A stretch of 25,774 nucleotides of DNA from Syntrophomonadaceae bacterium (GTDB lineage: Bacteria > Bacillota > Dethiobacteria > DTU022), in contig PUKR01000173.1 in NCBI GenBank assembly GCA_003552365.1, positions 1-25,774 of the forward strand, in the 5' to 3' direction. A model generated the notes under the pieces. It ran no database searches, had not been told where the DNA came from, and worked only from the letters and a program-made list of their open reading frames with translations. Positions 7,710 through 16,670 of this stretch are shown here, in pieces. Numbering within the stretch: the stretch's first letter is position 1; the number at the start of each line of letters is the position of its first letter. A program made the position numbers and the translations under genes.

Positions 7710-9215
7710 TTATTTACGCATTTTCCTTAATTTTTTAGCTTCTTCCCACCATTTATCGAGGGTCTCCAGGGAGAAACTGGTAATTGGCTGGCCTGTTTTC
7801 TCAACCTGTTCCAAAACATAGTGAAATCGATCCATAAATTTTACCACCGTTTTGCCCAGTGCAAGTTCCGGATTTACCTTGATAAAGCGGGATATGTTAA
7901 CCACGGTAAACAGGTAATCACCCAGTTCTTCTTCGATCGAATCCTGATCTTTTGAAACAAACGCTTCCTCCAGTTCAAGTAGTTCTTCCCTGGCCTTTTC
8001 AAGCGCCCCCTGGACGCATGGCCAGTCAAATCCTGCTTCGGCCGCTTTCTTTTGCAGCTTGTAGGCCTTGAGCAAGGCGGGGAGGGCCTGGTCCACAGAG
8101 TACCTGTTTTTGATATTCTCGTTTTTATCGTCCTCCGCCTCGTCCCGGCTGCTATTAACCCCAGCCCTTTTCTTAAAGTTCCTTTCATCTGATTTTATTT
8201 TTTCCCAAAGCACCTTGACCTCGGAAGGGTCGGCCGCGTATCCCCGGCCAAAAACATGTGGATGACGCCTGATTAATTTTTCCGTTATATCATGGACAAC
8301 TTCAAAAAAGCTAAACCGGTTTTCTTCGCCGGCAATCTGACTGTGAAAAACCACCTGTAAAAGGACATCGCCAAGCTCTTCCCTGAGCAAATCATCATCT
8401 TTTTGATCAATGGCGGCAATTACTTCATAAGCCTCTTCGACCAGGTACTGCCTTAAGCTTTGATGGGTTTGCTTTTTGTCCCAGGGACATCCGTCTGCGG
8501 CACGCAGTTTTTCCATGACTTCAATTAAATCACCAATTGTATGGCCCCGGTACGGCGGCAGGTGAACTGCTGTCCGGGAGGCAAATATATCCTGACAGCC
8601 CAGCTCTTTAAGGGGCAGTTCCCGGCGCCTTTTGGTTTTCGAACCAATTACTTCTAGCACAGTCACCGGATGGTCTGACGGGTATAGCTTCATTAACCTC
8701 CTCTTTAACCGGTATGCCGTTGCCCGGTTGCAAACTTGAAAAAATACAAGGTTTTCTTTGCCGGGTATTTTTAATTGTTCAACAGACATGGGGTCCCGGA
8801 TCAAAATTCCTTCCCGGGCATCTAAATTAAACGCTTTTAGCAGCGGATCCAAACCGGGGGAAGCCGGTAACACTTGAACTTTAACTTGCTTCCCGGCACA
8901 TGTTTTTAGCAGACGCCCGGTAAAGGCGCCATCTGTTAAAGGATTCCCCGGGACCATGTAACAAATTGTCCCGTACTTTTTTGCCGCCCCGATTAAACTG
9001 TTTACCGCAGCCCGGTTACCCTGGTCATAACTTTTTGCTCTTCTGTAAAGCCGATCAAAAGAGCGGACTTTTTTGCCCGGAGCTAAATGGCGGGCTGCCG
9101 GGTGTTGCAAAGTCCGAAAAAATAGAGGGTGCCTGCTTTTTAAATACTTAAGGGCCTCACTCGATAAATAGTCCGTGTTATGCGGTCCCAGTCCTACTAA
9201 CACTATTTTAGCCAT
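7710..9215 (-). CDS. mazG: Nucleoside triphosphate pyrophosphohydrolase MazG with N-terminal methylase-like domain (YabN type)
   Basis: A 501-residue fusion, as in Bacillus YabN. Residues 1 to about 215 resemble the tetrapyrrole (SAM-dependent) methylase fold (IVLVGLGPHNTDYLS, MVPGNPLTDGAFTG). Two MazG domains follow, near 228-300 and 375-450. The first carries CPWDKKQTH and the Mg-binding pattern E260/E261...E264 with E279/E280...D283. The second has KAREELLELEEA and EEELGD. MazG hydrolyses NTPs to NMP and pyrophosphate, cleaning aberrant nucleotides. A charged linker (about 345-372) joins the two MazG halves. The start is ATG with AAGGTG seven bases upstream, and only 16 bases separate it from the flippase gene, so the two are probably co-transcribed. 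The role of the methylase-like part is unknown. Confidence 0.96.
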   Translation of the reverse strand: MAKIVLVGLGPHNTDYLSSEALKYLKSRHPLFFRTLQHPAARHLAPGKKVRSFDRLYRRAKSYDQGNRAAVNSLIGAAKKYGTICYMVPGNPLTDGAFTGRLLKTCAGKQVKVQVLPASPGLDPLLKAFNLDAREGILIRDPMSVEQLKIPGKENLVFFQVCNRATAYRLKRRLMKLYPSDHPVTVLEVIGSKTKRRRELPLKELGCQDIFASRTAVHLPPYRGHTIGDLIEVMEKLRAADGCPWDKKQTHQSLRQYLVEEAYEVIAAIDQKDDDLLREELGDVLLQVVFHSQIAGEENRFSFFEVVHDITEKLIRRHPHVFGRGYAADPSEVKVLWEKIKSDERNFKKRAGVNSSRDEAEDDKNENIKNRYSVDQALPALLKAYKLQKKAAEAGFDWPCVQGALEKAREELLELEEAFVSKDQDSIEEELGDYLFTVVNISRFIKVNPELALGKTVVKFMDRFHYVLEQVEKTGQPITSFSLETLDKWWEEAKKLRKMRK

Positions 9216-9231
9216 GAATTCACCTTTTCAA

Positions 9232-10863
9232 CTAGTTCCTTCTAAATAAATAAAGCTTATGGGCCAATTTGACCAGCCCGGGCCCTGCAAACGGTACCAT
9301 CTGTAACTCCTGCCGGCTTACCCCTCCGGAAAGCAGCATAAACAACCCGTATGTTATTATGCCGATAACAATCGCTCCCAGGGTAGCCGCACCGTTGAGC
9401 TGGCCGGGAGAAAGCGTTGTTTCAGCTACCACGATAATAACATGATATGTCGCCAGTACCAATATTGACATAGTTACCACCCCTGCCCCGGGAAGGACGA
9501 TCAATTCCTTCCACCTGGGCTGCCATCCGGCAAAGCGGTGCACATGGTATAGATTAAATGCGGCAGCTACTCCGAGGCCTATAACCGTAGCCAGCGCCGC
9601 CCCGCCCACATTTAAGGCCGGCACGGCAGTGAGAAACCAGGAAAGGACAGTTTTGACCAGCCCTCCATAAAACATGTTTAAGGCCGGAAGAATGGGACGG
9701 CCAAGCCCCTGGATTATTCCTGTCGTAGAAACATAAAGACACAACGGTATAACCGACCAGGACATGTAGGCCAGGGAATATCCTGCTTCGGCATTGTCAT
9801 ACAATAAAACGGTCACCGGTTCAGCCAGCAGGTAAAGACCGACCGCGGCGGGAAAAGAAAATAACACCGTTAGCTTAACCGCAATAGCGGAACGTGAGCT
9901 AATCAGCTGTTTGTTGGCAAGCGCGTAAGCCTCGGAAATGGAAGGAACCAGGCTTATGCTGAGGGCCAGGGCTACCACATTGGGGAAATATACTACCGGG
10001 CCGGCCATGCCTGTGAGCTGTCCATACAAAGCCCGCCCGGTTTCCAGGTCGAAACCGGCAGCCTGAAGCTGGCGCGGCACTACCGCCAGGTCGATCAGGG
10101 AAATCAAAGGAATTACCAGCCCCCCGATAGTGACCGGGATGGCTAAGCGCAGGATCCGGCCGACAATGGCTCCTGCCGGGGCGGCCAGGTGATCCTGCTG
10201 CCTTTCAGCTTGTTTAAGCAAAATTCCGCGCTTGCGCCAGTAGTAACCGGCCAGCAGCAGGAAACCACCCAGTCCTCCGGCTGCAGCCCCGGAAGCGGCT
10301 CCGGCCGCAGCATAATCAAGTCCGATCGGAAGCAAAACCAAAACCATGGTTATTGAAAAACCGACCCGTACTAATTGTTCTATCATTTGCGAAGCGGCGG
10401 TTGGAATCATATTTTGTTGGCCCTGAAAAAACCCCCTCAGGGCAGCCATTATTGTAACAAAAAATATTGCCGGGGAAATTGCCATCAGGGGGTAGGCTGC
10501 ATCCAGGTCCCTGACAACCGCTCCGGCGAAAAATTCCGCCCCCCAAAACAAAATCAAGGTAATTGTAAAGCCGGTCATGGTAAGAATAAGAAAAGCAATG
10601 CGAAATGCTCTTAAAGCTTCCCGGTAATCATTCAGAGTCAGCTTTTCAGCCATAATTTTCGATAAGGCTACCGGGATTCCCGCGGTGGATATTACAAGCA
10701 AAGTGGAATATACCGGGTATGCATACATGAAAAGGCCAATTCCCTCATCTCCGAGCAGGGCAGCAAGGATAATCCGAAAAAGAGCTCCGATTACACGAGC
10801 GGCGATACCGGTCACCGCCAGGATTGCCGCTCCTTTTACAAAAGAAATGGAGGTGGTGGACAA
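9232..10863 (-). CDS. SpoVB/MurJ-like polysaccharide or lipid II flippase (MOP superfamily)
   Basis: A 543-residue integral membrane protein with about 14 hydrophobic segments. N-terminal motifs typical of the SpoVB group of the MOP exporter superfamily are visible: FVKGAAILAVTGIAARVIGALFR-type start, GLFMYAYPVY, GIPVALSKIMAE and ALRGFFQGQQNMIPTA. Such proteins move lipid-linked cell-wall or polysaccharide precursors across the membrane. It occupies the spoVB position between mfd and mazG. Because neighbouring sporulation-only genes are missing, a vegetative cell-wall role (Amj/MurJ/YtgP-like) may be more likely than spore cortex formation; that is inference. The start is TTG with GAAGG about 10 bases upstream. 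It has its own probable promoter overlapping the mfd stop codon. Confidence 0.9.
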   Translation of the reverse strand: MSTTSISFVKGAAILAVTGIAARVIGALFRIILAALLGDEGIGLFMYAYPVYSTLLVISTAGIPVALSKIMAEKLTLNDYREALRAFRIAFLILTMTGFTITLILFWGAEFFAGAVVRDLDAAYPLMAISPAIFFVTIMAALRGFFQGQQNMIPTAASQMIEQLVRVGFSITMVLVLLPIGLDYAAAGAASGAAAGGLGGFLLLAGYYWRKRGILLKQAERQQDHLAAPAGAIVGRILRLAIPVTIGGLVIPLISLIDLAVVPRQLQAAGFDLETGRALYGQLTGMAGPVVYFPNVVALALSISLVPSISEAYALANKQLISSRSAIAVKLTVLFSFPAAVGLYLLAEPVTVLLYDNAEAGYSLAYMSWSVIPLCLYVSTTGIIQGLGRPILPALNMFYGGLVKTVLSWFLTAVPALNVGGAALATVIGLGVAAAFNLYHVHRFAGWQPRWKELIVLPGAGVVTMSILVLATYHVIIVVAETTLSPGQLNGAATLGAIVIGIITYGLFMLLSGGVSRQELQMVPFAGPGLVKLAHKLYLFRRN

Positions 10864-10958
10864 TTGTTTTAACCTTCTTTGTCGTTTAGTAATAATTAAC
10901 CAGGGACGATTGTTAATTTAGTTCTTATACTTATAATTTTAGAGTTTTTCTGTCCGAT

Positions 10959-10988
10959 ATTATAACAGTTAAGCACCCTTCCTGCTAA
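10959..10988 (-). promoter_or_regulatory. Probable promoter for the flippase-mazG pair
   Basis: On the minus strand TTAGCA (10983-10988) is followed after 18 bases by a perfect TATAAT (10959-10964) preceded by TGT, an extended -10. The -35 box overlaps the mfd stop codon. A leader of about 90 bases would follow. Confidence 0.55.
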
Positions 10989-13900
10989 CCGCTTCCCCTG
11001 CTGAGGGCCGGTTGCAGGTCAACCAGTTCCTCAAAAAACGAAATAAGTTCAAACAGGCGATCTTCTTGTTTTTTCCACCGACCGATCTTCAACATCAGCG
11101 GTTTTTCTTTCTTTAACGTGAGTCTTTCTTGTTCGATCGAAGAAATCTCCTTCAGGATATCCTTGTTAATTGCTCTGCCCGGGGCAAATGTAACAGTAAT
11201 CTCCTTTTGCTGCCTGATTGCTTCTACGCCCAGTTCAATGGCCAGAATCCGTAACTCGGCAATGGCCGTTAAATTGTTAACCGGATCCGGCGGCGGGCCA
11301 AACCGATCGATGAGTTCTTCCGCTATTTCCCGCAGCTCTTCCCGGTACCTGGCATTGTAAATACGCTGGTAGAAATCAATTTTCTGTCCCTGGTCAGCAA
11401 TATAAGAGGAGGGAATATAAGCGTTGACCTGCAGTTCCAGCCTGGGATCAACTGTTTGAACAGGCTTTTCATTTTTTAGTTCCGCTACTGCCCGGTCCAG
11501 CAGCTTGCAATATAGATCAAAGCCTACCGCGGTTATAAAGCCGTGCTGTTCGGCGCCCAGGATATTACCGGCCCCTCGAATTTCCAGGTCACGGAGAGCA
11601 ATTTTAAACCCGGAACCCAGCTCGGTAAATTCTTTTCCCGCCTTTAACCTCTTTTGAGCCGTTTCTGAAACCACCTTGTCTTTGCGATATGTCAGGTAGG
11701 CATAGGCCAGACGGTTTGAACGGCCTACCCGTCCCCTGATCTGGTACAGCTGTGCCAGGCCAAACTTATCCGCTTCATAAACAACCAGAGTATTTACATT
11801 GGAAATATCCAGCCCCGATTCAATGATGGTTGTGCAGACCAGTACCTGGTATTTGCCCTCCTGGAATTCAACCATAATCTTTTCCAGGTTAGCCTCGGGC
11901 ATTTGCCCGTGAGCCACAGCTACCGGGGAATGGGGAAACATTTTTTGCACCCGGTTGGCAAACGTATCGATACCTTCAACCCGGTTAAAGACAATGAATA
12001 CCTGGCCATCGCGGTTAAGTTCCCGCTGAACCGCCTCTTTTAAGAGCTCGTCGCTGTATTCAAGAACATAGGTTTGAACCGGGTAGCGATCTTCGGGTGG
12101 AGAATCAATAACGCTTAAATCGCGGGCCCCGGCCAGGGAAAGGTGAAGGGTTCTGGGGATCGGGGTTGCAGTCATTGCCAGGGTATCGACTTCCAGGCGC
12201 AGCTGTTTAAGCTTTTCTTTCTGGCGGACCCCGAACCGCTGCTCTTCATCGAGGACTAAAAGACCAAGGTCGTTAAAATTGATGTCACCGGATAATAACC
12301 GGTGAGTGCCGATTACAATATCTATTTTACCGGCAGCCAGGTCTTTGATAATTTCTTTTTGCTTTGCTTTAGAAACAAAACGGCTCAGCTGGACTACTTT
12401 GACCGGGAAACCTTCAAAACGTTCCTGGAAGGTGCGGTAATGCTGCTGGGCAAGAACGGTTGTCGGTACCAGCACGGCCACCTGCTTTCCTTCCATAACC
12501 ACTTTAAAGGCAGCCCGCATGGCTACTTCGGTTTTGCCGTAACCGACATCACCGCAAACCAGGCGGTCCATCGGGTACTGCCTTTCAAGGTCTGCCTTAA
12601 CATCCCGGATAGCCTGCAGTTGGTCCGGTGTTTCCTCATATGGAAAGTGAGTTTCAAATTCCTGCTGCCAGGGGTGATCCGGCCCGAAACTATGGCCGGG
12701 AGAAGCCTGCCTGGCGGCATACAGGGAAAGAAGTTCCCGGGCCAACTCCTCCACGGATTGAGCGACTTTTTTCTTCAGGCGGGGCCATTCCCCTCCACCA
12801 AGCTTGTGAAGTTGGGGTGCCGGAGATTCCTTGCCGGAATATTTCTGGATCAGGCTGATCTGCTCTACCGGAATATATAGTTTATCCGTCCCTTTATACT
12901 TAAGCAGCAGATAGTCTCGTTTTAAACCTCCGATTTCCAGGGTGCTGATGCCCTGGTATTTGCCGATCCCGTGCTGTTCATGAACTACATAATCGCCCGC
13001 CGAAAGTTCCCGGTAATCGCTGAGCCGGACCCCTTCCTGTGGTTTAAAGTGCTTTTTCTTCCTGCGCCCGGGCAATAAATTTTGCTCGGTAACTACAGCC
13101 ACCTGCAGGGAAGGAATAATTACCCCTTCATCCAGGCTGCCTTCCAAAACTTGAGGCCTGGTGAGTTCCCGCTGGTATCCACCTTCTTTTTGTGGCCGCC
13201 GGTCCATATCAAAAATACTCTGCTCCGATAATTGGTCCAACAAACCCCGTCCCCGCCGGACATTTGAAGAAACCAGGTAAACCCGGTAATCATTTTTTAG
13301 CCATTCCCGGTAATCGTTTTTAAAAAGTTCCCATTGCCCGTGGTAATACGGGACGGTCTTGGTTTCCAGGTTGAAAGCTTCTTTGGGCTTAAACAAACCA
13401 CCTGTGCCCTGGAACAGTGAATAGCTGATAAGCGGGCAGGGAACCCCTGCATACAGCTCTTGAGCACTCCAAAGCAGCTGATCGGGAGCTTCCAGCAGTT
13501 CCTTTTCCACCGCAGAACTATTAAAATGATTTTCAAGTTCCCGGTGGAAGTTAAGTCCAGCTTCCGCTACAGCGGCAGGATCTTCGATAAAAACCAAAAA
13601 ATCTCCGGAAAAATAATCAAATATCGAACTTCCCGCCCCATAATAAAATGGAAAATAACCGCTCAGGTAATCAAGCCCCTCCGGATTAGCCAGCCTTTCA
13701 ATATGATGTTCCACTTCTTCTTTTAATCTCGCGGCTTTTTCTTTTTCACCGCGCCGGCGAAGCCCGGAAACCGCCTGGTCCAGCTTTTCATAAATAAAAG
13801 CCTCTCCTTTTCGGTAAATTTTTCCCGGCAGAATAAGCTCCCGGGCCGGGGATACCGTTACCGCCGAAACATAATCTGTAGAGCGCTGGCTGGCCGGATC

Positions 13901-14527
13901 ATAGAAGCGCAGGGACTGGATAGTATCATCAAACAAATCAAGACGAAATGGCAGTTTGTAGCCGGGAGGATATATGTCGACTATTTCACCACGCGCGCTA
14001 AACTGCCCCCTGGTTTCTGCTAAAGGAACTCTTTCATATCCCATATCAGACAGCCGGGCAATCAATTCCTGTCGATCTATTTCCTGGCCTGTTTGTAAGC
14101 TTATGGTCAGTTCATGCCAGGTATTTACCGGAAGCATCCTGGAAAGCAGGGAAGAAGCTGGCGCCACATAGATCCCTTCGCTTTTGCGGCTGGCCCAATC
14201 GATGAATTGCAGGCGCATCTGTTGATATTCTTCGCTGCGGGATAGGACTTCGGTACTTAAAAAAAATTCCCTGGAAGGTAAGATTCTAACCGGAACCGGC
14301 GAGAAAGCGCTGAGACTGGCTTGCATTTTCTCCGCCCGGTTTATATCGGGGACCACAACCAGGGTCGGTCTTCTTTTTTCAGCGGCCAGTGCTGCCATAA
14401 AAAATCCCCTGGCCCCGCTGTCAAGGCCATAGACCGTGGCCCGGTATGCAGGATTAGTGGTTATTTTTTTATTTATTGTTTTGAATAGATCACATTCATT
14501 CCAATATTTTAGTAATTCCTCGGCCAA
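10985..14527 (-). CDS. mfd: Transcription-repair coupling factor Mfd
   Basis: A full-length 1180-residue Mfd, the translocase that removes RNA polymerase stalled at DNA lesions and recruits UvrA. Domain order: UvrB-like N-terminal module (about 25-330); RNA-polymerase interacting CarD-like domain (about 500-575, with DYVVHEQHGIGKYQG); superfamily 2 helicase with Walker A GDVGYGKT (659-666), DEEQRFG (760-766) and TATPIPRTL; RecG-like motif near GRVGRSNRLAYAYL; and the C-terminal TRCF domain (about 1030-1160). The start is TTG with GAAGGAGG a few bases upstream. spoVT, normally the next gene downstream in spore-formers, is absent. The gene directly upstream is pheA rather than pth, because aroF-pheA has been placed between them. 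Confidence 0.98.
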   Translation of the reverse strand: MAEELLKYWNECDLFKTINKKITTNPAYRATVYGLDSGARGFFMAALAAEKRRPTLVVVPDINRAEKMQASLSAFSPVPVRILPSREFFLSTEVLSRSEEYQQMRLQFIDWASRKSEGIYVAPASSLLSRMLPVNTWHELTISLQTGQEIDRQELIARLSDMGYERVPLAETRGQFSARGEIVDIYPPGYKLPFRLDLFDDTIQSLRFYDPASQRSTDYVSAVTVSPARELILPGKIYRKGEAFIYEKLDQAVSGLRRRGEKEKAARLKEEVEHHIERLANPEGLDYLSGYFPFYYGAGSSIFDYFSGDFLVFIEDPAAVAEAGLNFHRELENHFNSSAVEKELLEAPDQLLWSAQELYAGVPCPLISYSLFQGTGGLFKPKEAFNLETKTVPYYHGQWELFKNDYREWLKNDYRVYLVSSNVRRGRGLLDQLSEQSIFDMDRRPQKEGGYQRELTRPQVLEGSLDEGVIIPSLQVAVVTEQNLLPGRRKKKHFKPQEGVRLSDYRELSAGDYVVHEQHGIGKYQGISTLEIGGLKRDYLLLKYKGTDKLYIPVEQISLIQKYSGKESPAPQLHKLGGGEWPRLKKKVAQSVEELARELLSLYAARQASPGHSFGPDHPWQQEFETHFPYEETPDQLQAIRDVKADLERQYPMDRLVCGDVGYGKTEVAMRAAFKVVMEGKQVAVLVPTTVLAQQHYRTFQERFEGFPVKVVQLSRFVSKAKQKEIIKDLAAGKIDIVIGTHRLLSGDINFNDLGLLVLDEEQRFGVRQKEKLKQLRLEVDTLAMTATPIPRTLHLSLAGARDLSVIDSPPEDRYPVQTYVLEYSDELLKEAVQRELNRDGQVFIVFNRVEGIDTFANRVQKMFPHSPVAVAHGQMPEANLEKIMVEFQEGKYQVLVCTTIIESGLDISNVNTLVVYEADKFGLAQLYQIRGRVGRSNRLAYAYLTYRKDKVVSETAQKRLKAGKEFTELGSGFKIALRDLEIRGAGNILGAEQHGFITAVGFDLYCKLLDRAVAELKNEKPVQTVDPRLELQVNAYIPSSYIADQGQKIDFYQRIYNARYREELREIAEELIDRFGPPPDPVNNLTAIAELRILAIELGVEAIRQQKEITVTFAPGRAINKDILKEISSIEQERLTLKKEKPLMLKIGRWKKQEDRLFELISFFEELVDLQPALSRGSG

Positions 14528-14572
14528 AAAAGCTCCTCCTTCAAACTGTCTGCTCCAAAATATTTGTACAAC

Positions 14573-14605
14573 AAAAGAAAGGGGAACCTTAAAAATCTCT
14601 CCCCT
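14573..14605 (-). terminator. Probable terminator after pheA
   Basis: On the minus strand AGGGGA and TCCCCT form a 6-bp stem around a 14-base loop, followed by TTTCTTTT. It lies about 100 bases beyond the pheA stop and ahead of mfd. The long loop makes it weaker than the other terminators here. Confidence 0.6.
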
Positions 14606-14707
14606 GTAACCGGTGTATTAATAAAACTTTTAAATTTAACCTTAATAGGCTCGGCTAATATACCGTTAAAACATTTAGTCAAAGTATAGCCTGCTTTTTA
14701 AAGCCAG

Positions 14708-15541
14708 TCAATAGCGTTTCGCTTTTGGATATGAGCCCAATAATTTAAAAAATGGCACAGTTGCCTGTATTTCATCCCAGAGCTCGTTTTTTTCCGGTTC
14801 ACTGCGATGCCCTTCACAGTCGATAAAAAAAAGCCAGTCGCCAATAATCTGCCTGGAAGGCCTCGATTCAATCCTGGTCAGGTTAATCTTGCGCCGGGCA
14901 AAAAATCCCAGCACTTCGTAAAGACTCCCGGGGCGATCGGCAAGGGTTAAAACAAGCGAGGTTTTATCTTCACCGGTAGGGGGATGGTCTTCCCGGGAAA
15001 GAATTACAAAGCGAGTGGTGTTTTCTTCACTATCCTGGATTCCCTCCTGCAGGATCTCAAGCTTGAATAATTCAGCCGCCCGCCTGGGAGCTATTGCCGC
15101 CTGGCTTGATTTGCCGACAACACTTTTTGCAGCTGCAGCCGTACTTTCTACAGGAACACATTCAACCCCGGGCAGAAAGGAGTTTAAGTATTCAGCGCAT
15201 TGCCCCAGGGCTTGAGGATGGGACAAAACTTTAGTAATATTTTCCAAAGCCACAGTTTCTTCCGCCATCAAACATTGGCGCACAGGGTAATATAGTTCAT
15301 GGCAAATATAGATCCCATCCTGCATGGCCAGCTGGTTAAGCGTGACGCCAACTCCTCCTTCCAGGTTGTTTTCCAGGGGTACCAAACCCTCATCAATTTC
15401 TCCTGATTGCACCGCGCTTATTACCCTGCCAATGGTGGAATGCTCACACAGTTCCTTCTTACCCTCTTTATTGCAGAGCAGGGCCGCTTCTTCGGAAAAA
15501 GTCCCCTGCGGCCCAAGATAGCCCAGTTTTTCAACAGGCAT
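14708..15541 (-). CDS. pheA: Prephenate dehydratase
   Basis: A 277-residue monofunctional prephenate dehydratase, making phenylpyruvate, the last precursor of phenylalanine. The catalytic domain (1 to about 182) shows the family start GYLGPQGTFSEEAAL, the VPLENNLEGGVGVTLN segment and the TTRFVIL motif (175-181). A C-terminal ACT domain (about 193-270) contains ESRPSR (225-230), the phenylalanine-binding motif, so feedback inhibition by Phe is expected. No chorismate mutase domain is fused. Its ATG directly abuts the aroF stop codon, so translation is probably coupled and the pair shares the T-box leader upstream. The terminator at 14573-14605 ends the operon. Confidence 0.96.
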   Translation of the reverse strand: MPVEKLGYLGPQGTFSEEAALLCNKEGKKELCEHSTIGRVISAVQSGEIDEGLVPLENNLEGGVGVTLNQLAMQDGIYICHELYYPVRQCLMAEETVALENITKVLSHPQALGQCAEYLNSFLPGVECVPVESTAAAAKSVVGKSSQAAIAPRRAAELFKLEILQEGIQDSEENTTRFVILSREDHPPTGEDKTSLVLTLADRPGSLYEVLGFFARRKINLTRIESRPSRQIIGDWLFFIDCEGHRSEPEKNELWDEIQATVPFFKLLGSYPKAKRY

Positions 15542-16591
15542 TTAAAGACCTCCCCCCGCTTCCAAGTCTTCACCAATATAGACTGAACGGCCGAGGGCCT
15601 CGGCAATCAAGCTTACTGAATTAAGCAGTCGCGAGAACTTCTCCGGGGTAAGCGATTGCGGGCCGTCACAAAGCGCTTCCGACGGTTTATGATGCACCTC
15701 TATCAGCAGCCCATCGGCGCCGGCTGCAACCGCAGCCTGGGATAGGGGGGCTGCCAGACGCCAGGTGCCGCTGGAATGGCAGGGATCGGCAATTACAGGC
15801 AAATGGCTTAGTTCCTTGGCCAGGGGAATGGCACTGATATCAAGGGTACTGCGGGTAGAAGTCTCAAATGTGCGGATGCCCCTTTCACAAAGGATTACCT
15901 GGAAATTATCCTCAGCCAGTATATACTCTGCTGCCATCAACCATTCTTCCACGGTGGCCGCCAGGCCCCTTTTCAGTAAAACCGGCTTTCCGGTGCGGCC
16001 AACCTCGCGAAGCAATGAAAAGTTTTGCATATTGCGGGCGCCAACCTGGATGATGTCGGCATAATCTGCTACCAGCTCACACTCCTGCGGGTTCAAAACT
16101 TCGGTGACAATTTTTAAACCGGTCTCCAGCCTGGCCCTGTCCAACATCTTCAATCCTTCCAACTCCAAACCCTGGAAGCTGTAAGGAGATGAGCGCGGCT
16201 TGAAAGCTCCTCCGCGAAGGACCTGGGCCCCGGCAGCTTTAACCTGGTGCGCAATTGTTAATAGCTGCTCTTCATTTTCAACGGCACAAGGCCCTGCCAT
16301 TACCACGATCTGCGAGCCGCCAATTTCGAGTTCTCCCACGTTAACTACGCTGCTTGTCCCTTTAACTTCCCTGCTTACCAGCTTGTAAGGTGCACTGATC
16401 GGAACTACTTTTTCCACCCCGGAAAGAACTTCCAGGCCGGTGGGAAAAACCACTTTTCTTTCGCCAACCGCTCCGATTACCACCCGGCCCACACCTTGAA
16501 TGCGGTGCGGTGAAAACCCCATTTCACCAAGTTTGCTTTCTACTCCTTCAATCTGTACCTTTTCCGCTCCCGGCTGCATCACAATAATCAT
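15542..16591 (-). CDS. aroF: 3-deoxy-7-phosphoheptulonate (DAHP) synthase, AroF type I-beta
   Basis: First enzyme of the shikimate pathway, joining phosphoenolpyruvate and erythrose 4-phosphate. At 349 residues it has an N-terminal ferredoxin-like regulatory domain (1 to about 70, starting MIIVMQPGAE) and the DAHP/KDO8P synthase barrel. Visible motifs are AGPCAVE (99-105, with metal ligand C102), RGGAFKPRSSPYSFQG (126-141), GARNMQN (184-190), LLKRG (205-209), DPCHSSG (269-275, H272), EVHHKP (298-303, E298) and the DGPQS turn (D309). The N-terminal domain is the Phe/Tyr feedback site in Thermotoga-type enzymes. The start is ATG with AGGGAG 8 bases upstream. Expression is almost certainly governed by the T-box leader just upstream. 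Confidence 0.96.
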   Translation of the reverse strand: MIIVMQPGAEKVQIEGVESKLGEMGFSPHRIQGVGRVVIGAVGERKVVFPTGLEVLSGVEKVVPISAPYKLVSREVKGTSSVVNVGELEIGGSQIVVMAGPCAVENEEQLLTIAHQVKAAGAQVLRGGAFKPRSSPYSFQGLELEGLKMLDRARLETGLKIVTEVLNPQECELVADYADIIQVGARNMQNFSLLREVGRTGKPVLLKRGLAATVEEWLMAAEYILAEDNFQVILCERGIRTFETSTRSTLDISAIPLAKELSHLPVIADPCHSSGTWRLAAPLSQAAVAAGADGLLIEVHHKPSEALCDGPQSLTPEKFSRLLNSVSLIAEALGRSVYIGEDLEAGGGL

Positions 16592-16644
16592 TTTAATAAC
16601 TCCCTTCCAGATAAGAAATATAATAAAATAGAAATAAAATAAAT

Positions 16645-16670
16645 AAAAAAACCGCCCCTACAAGGGACGG
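16645..16670 (-). terminator. T-box-controlled terminator
   Basis: On the minus strand CCGTCCC and GGGGCGG form a 7-bp stem (one U-G pair) around TTGTA, followed by seven T. Its 5' neighbourhood overlaps the region needed for the alternative antiterminator with the T-box core. Confidence 0.92.

Noticed and set aside
14606..14707. Promoter for mfd (TTGACT followed by TATATT or TATTAG) upstream of the pheA terminator
   Set aside because: The spacing is 14 or 16 bases with imperfect -10 boxes, and it would lie before the terminator. Too weak to list.
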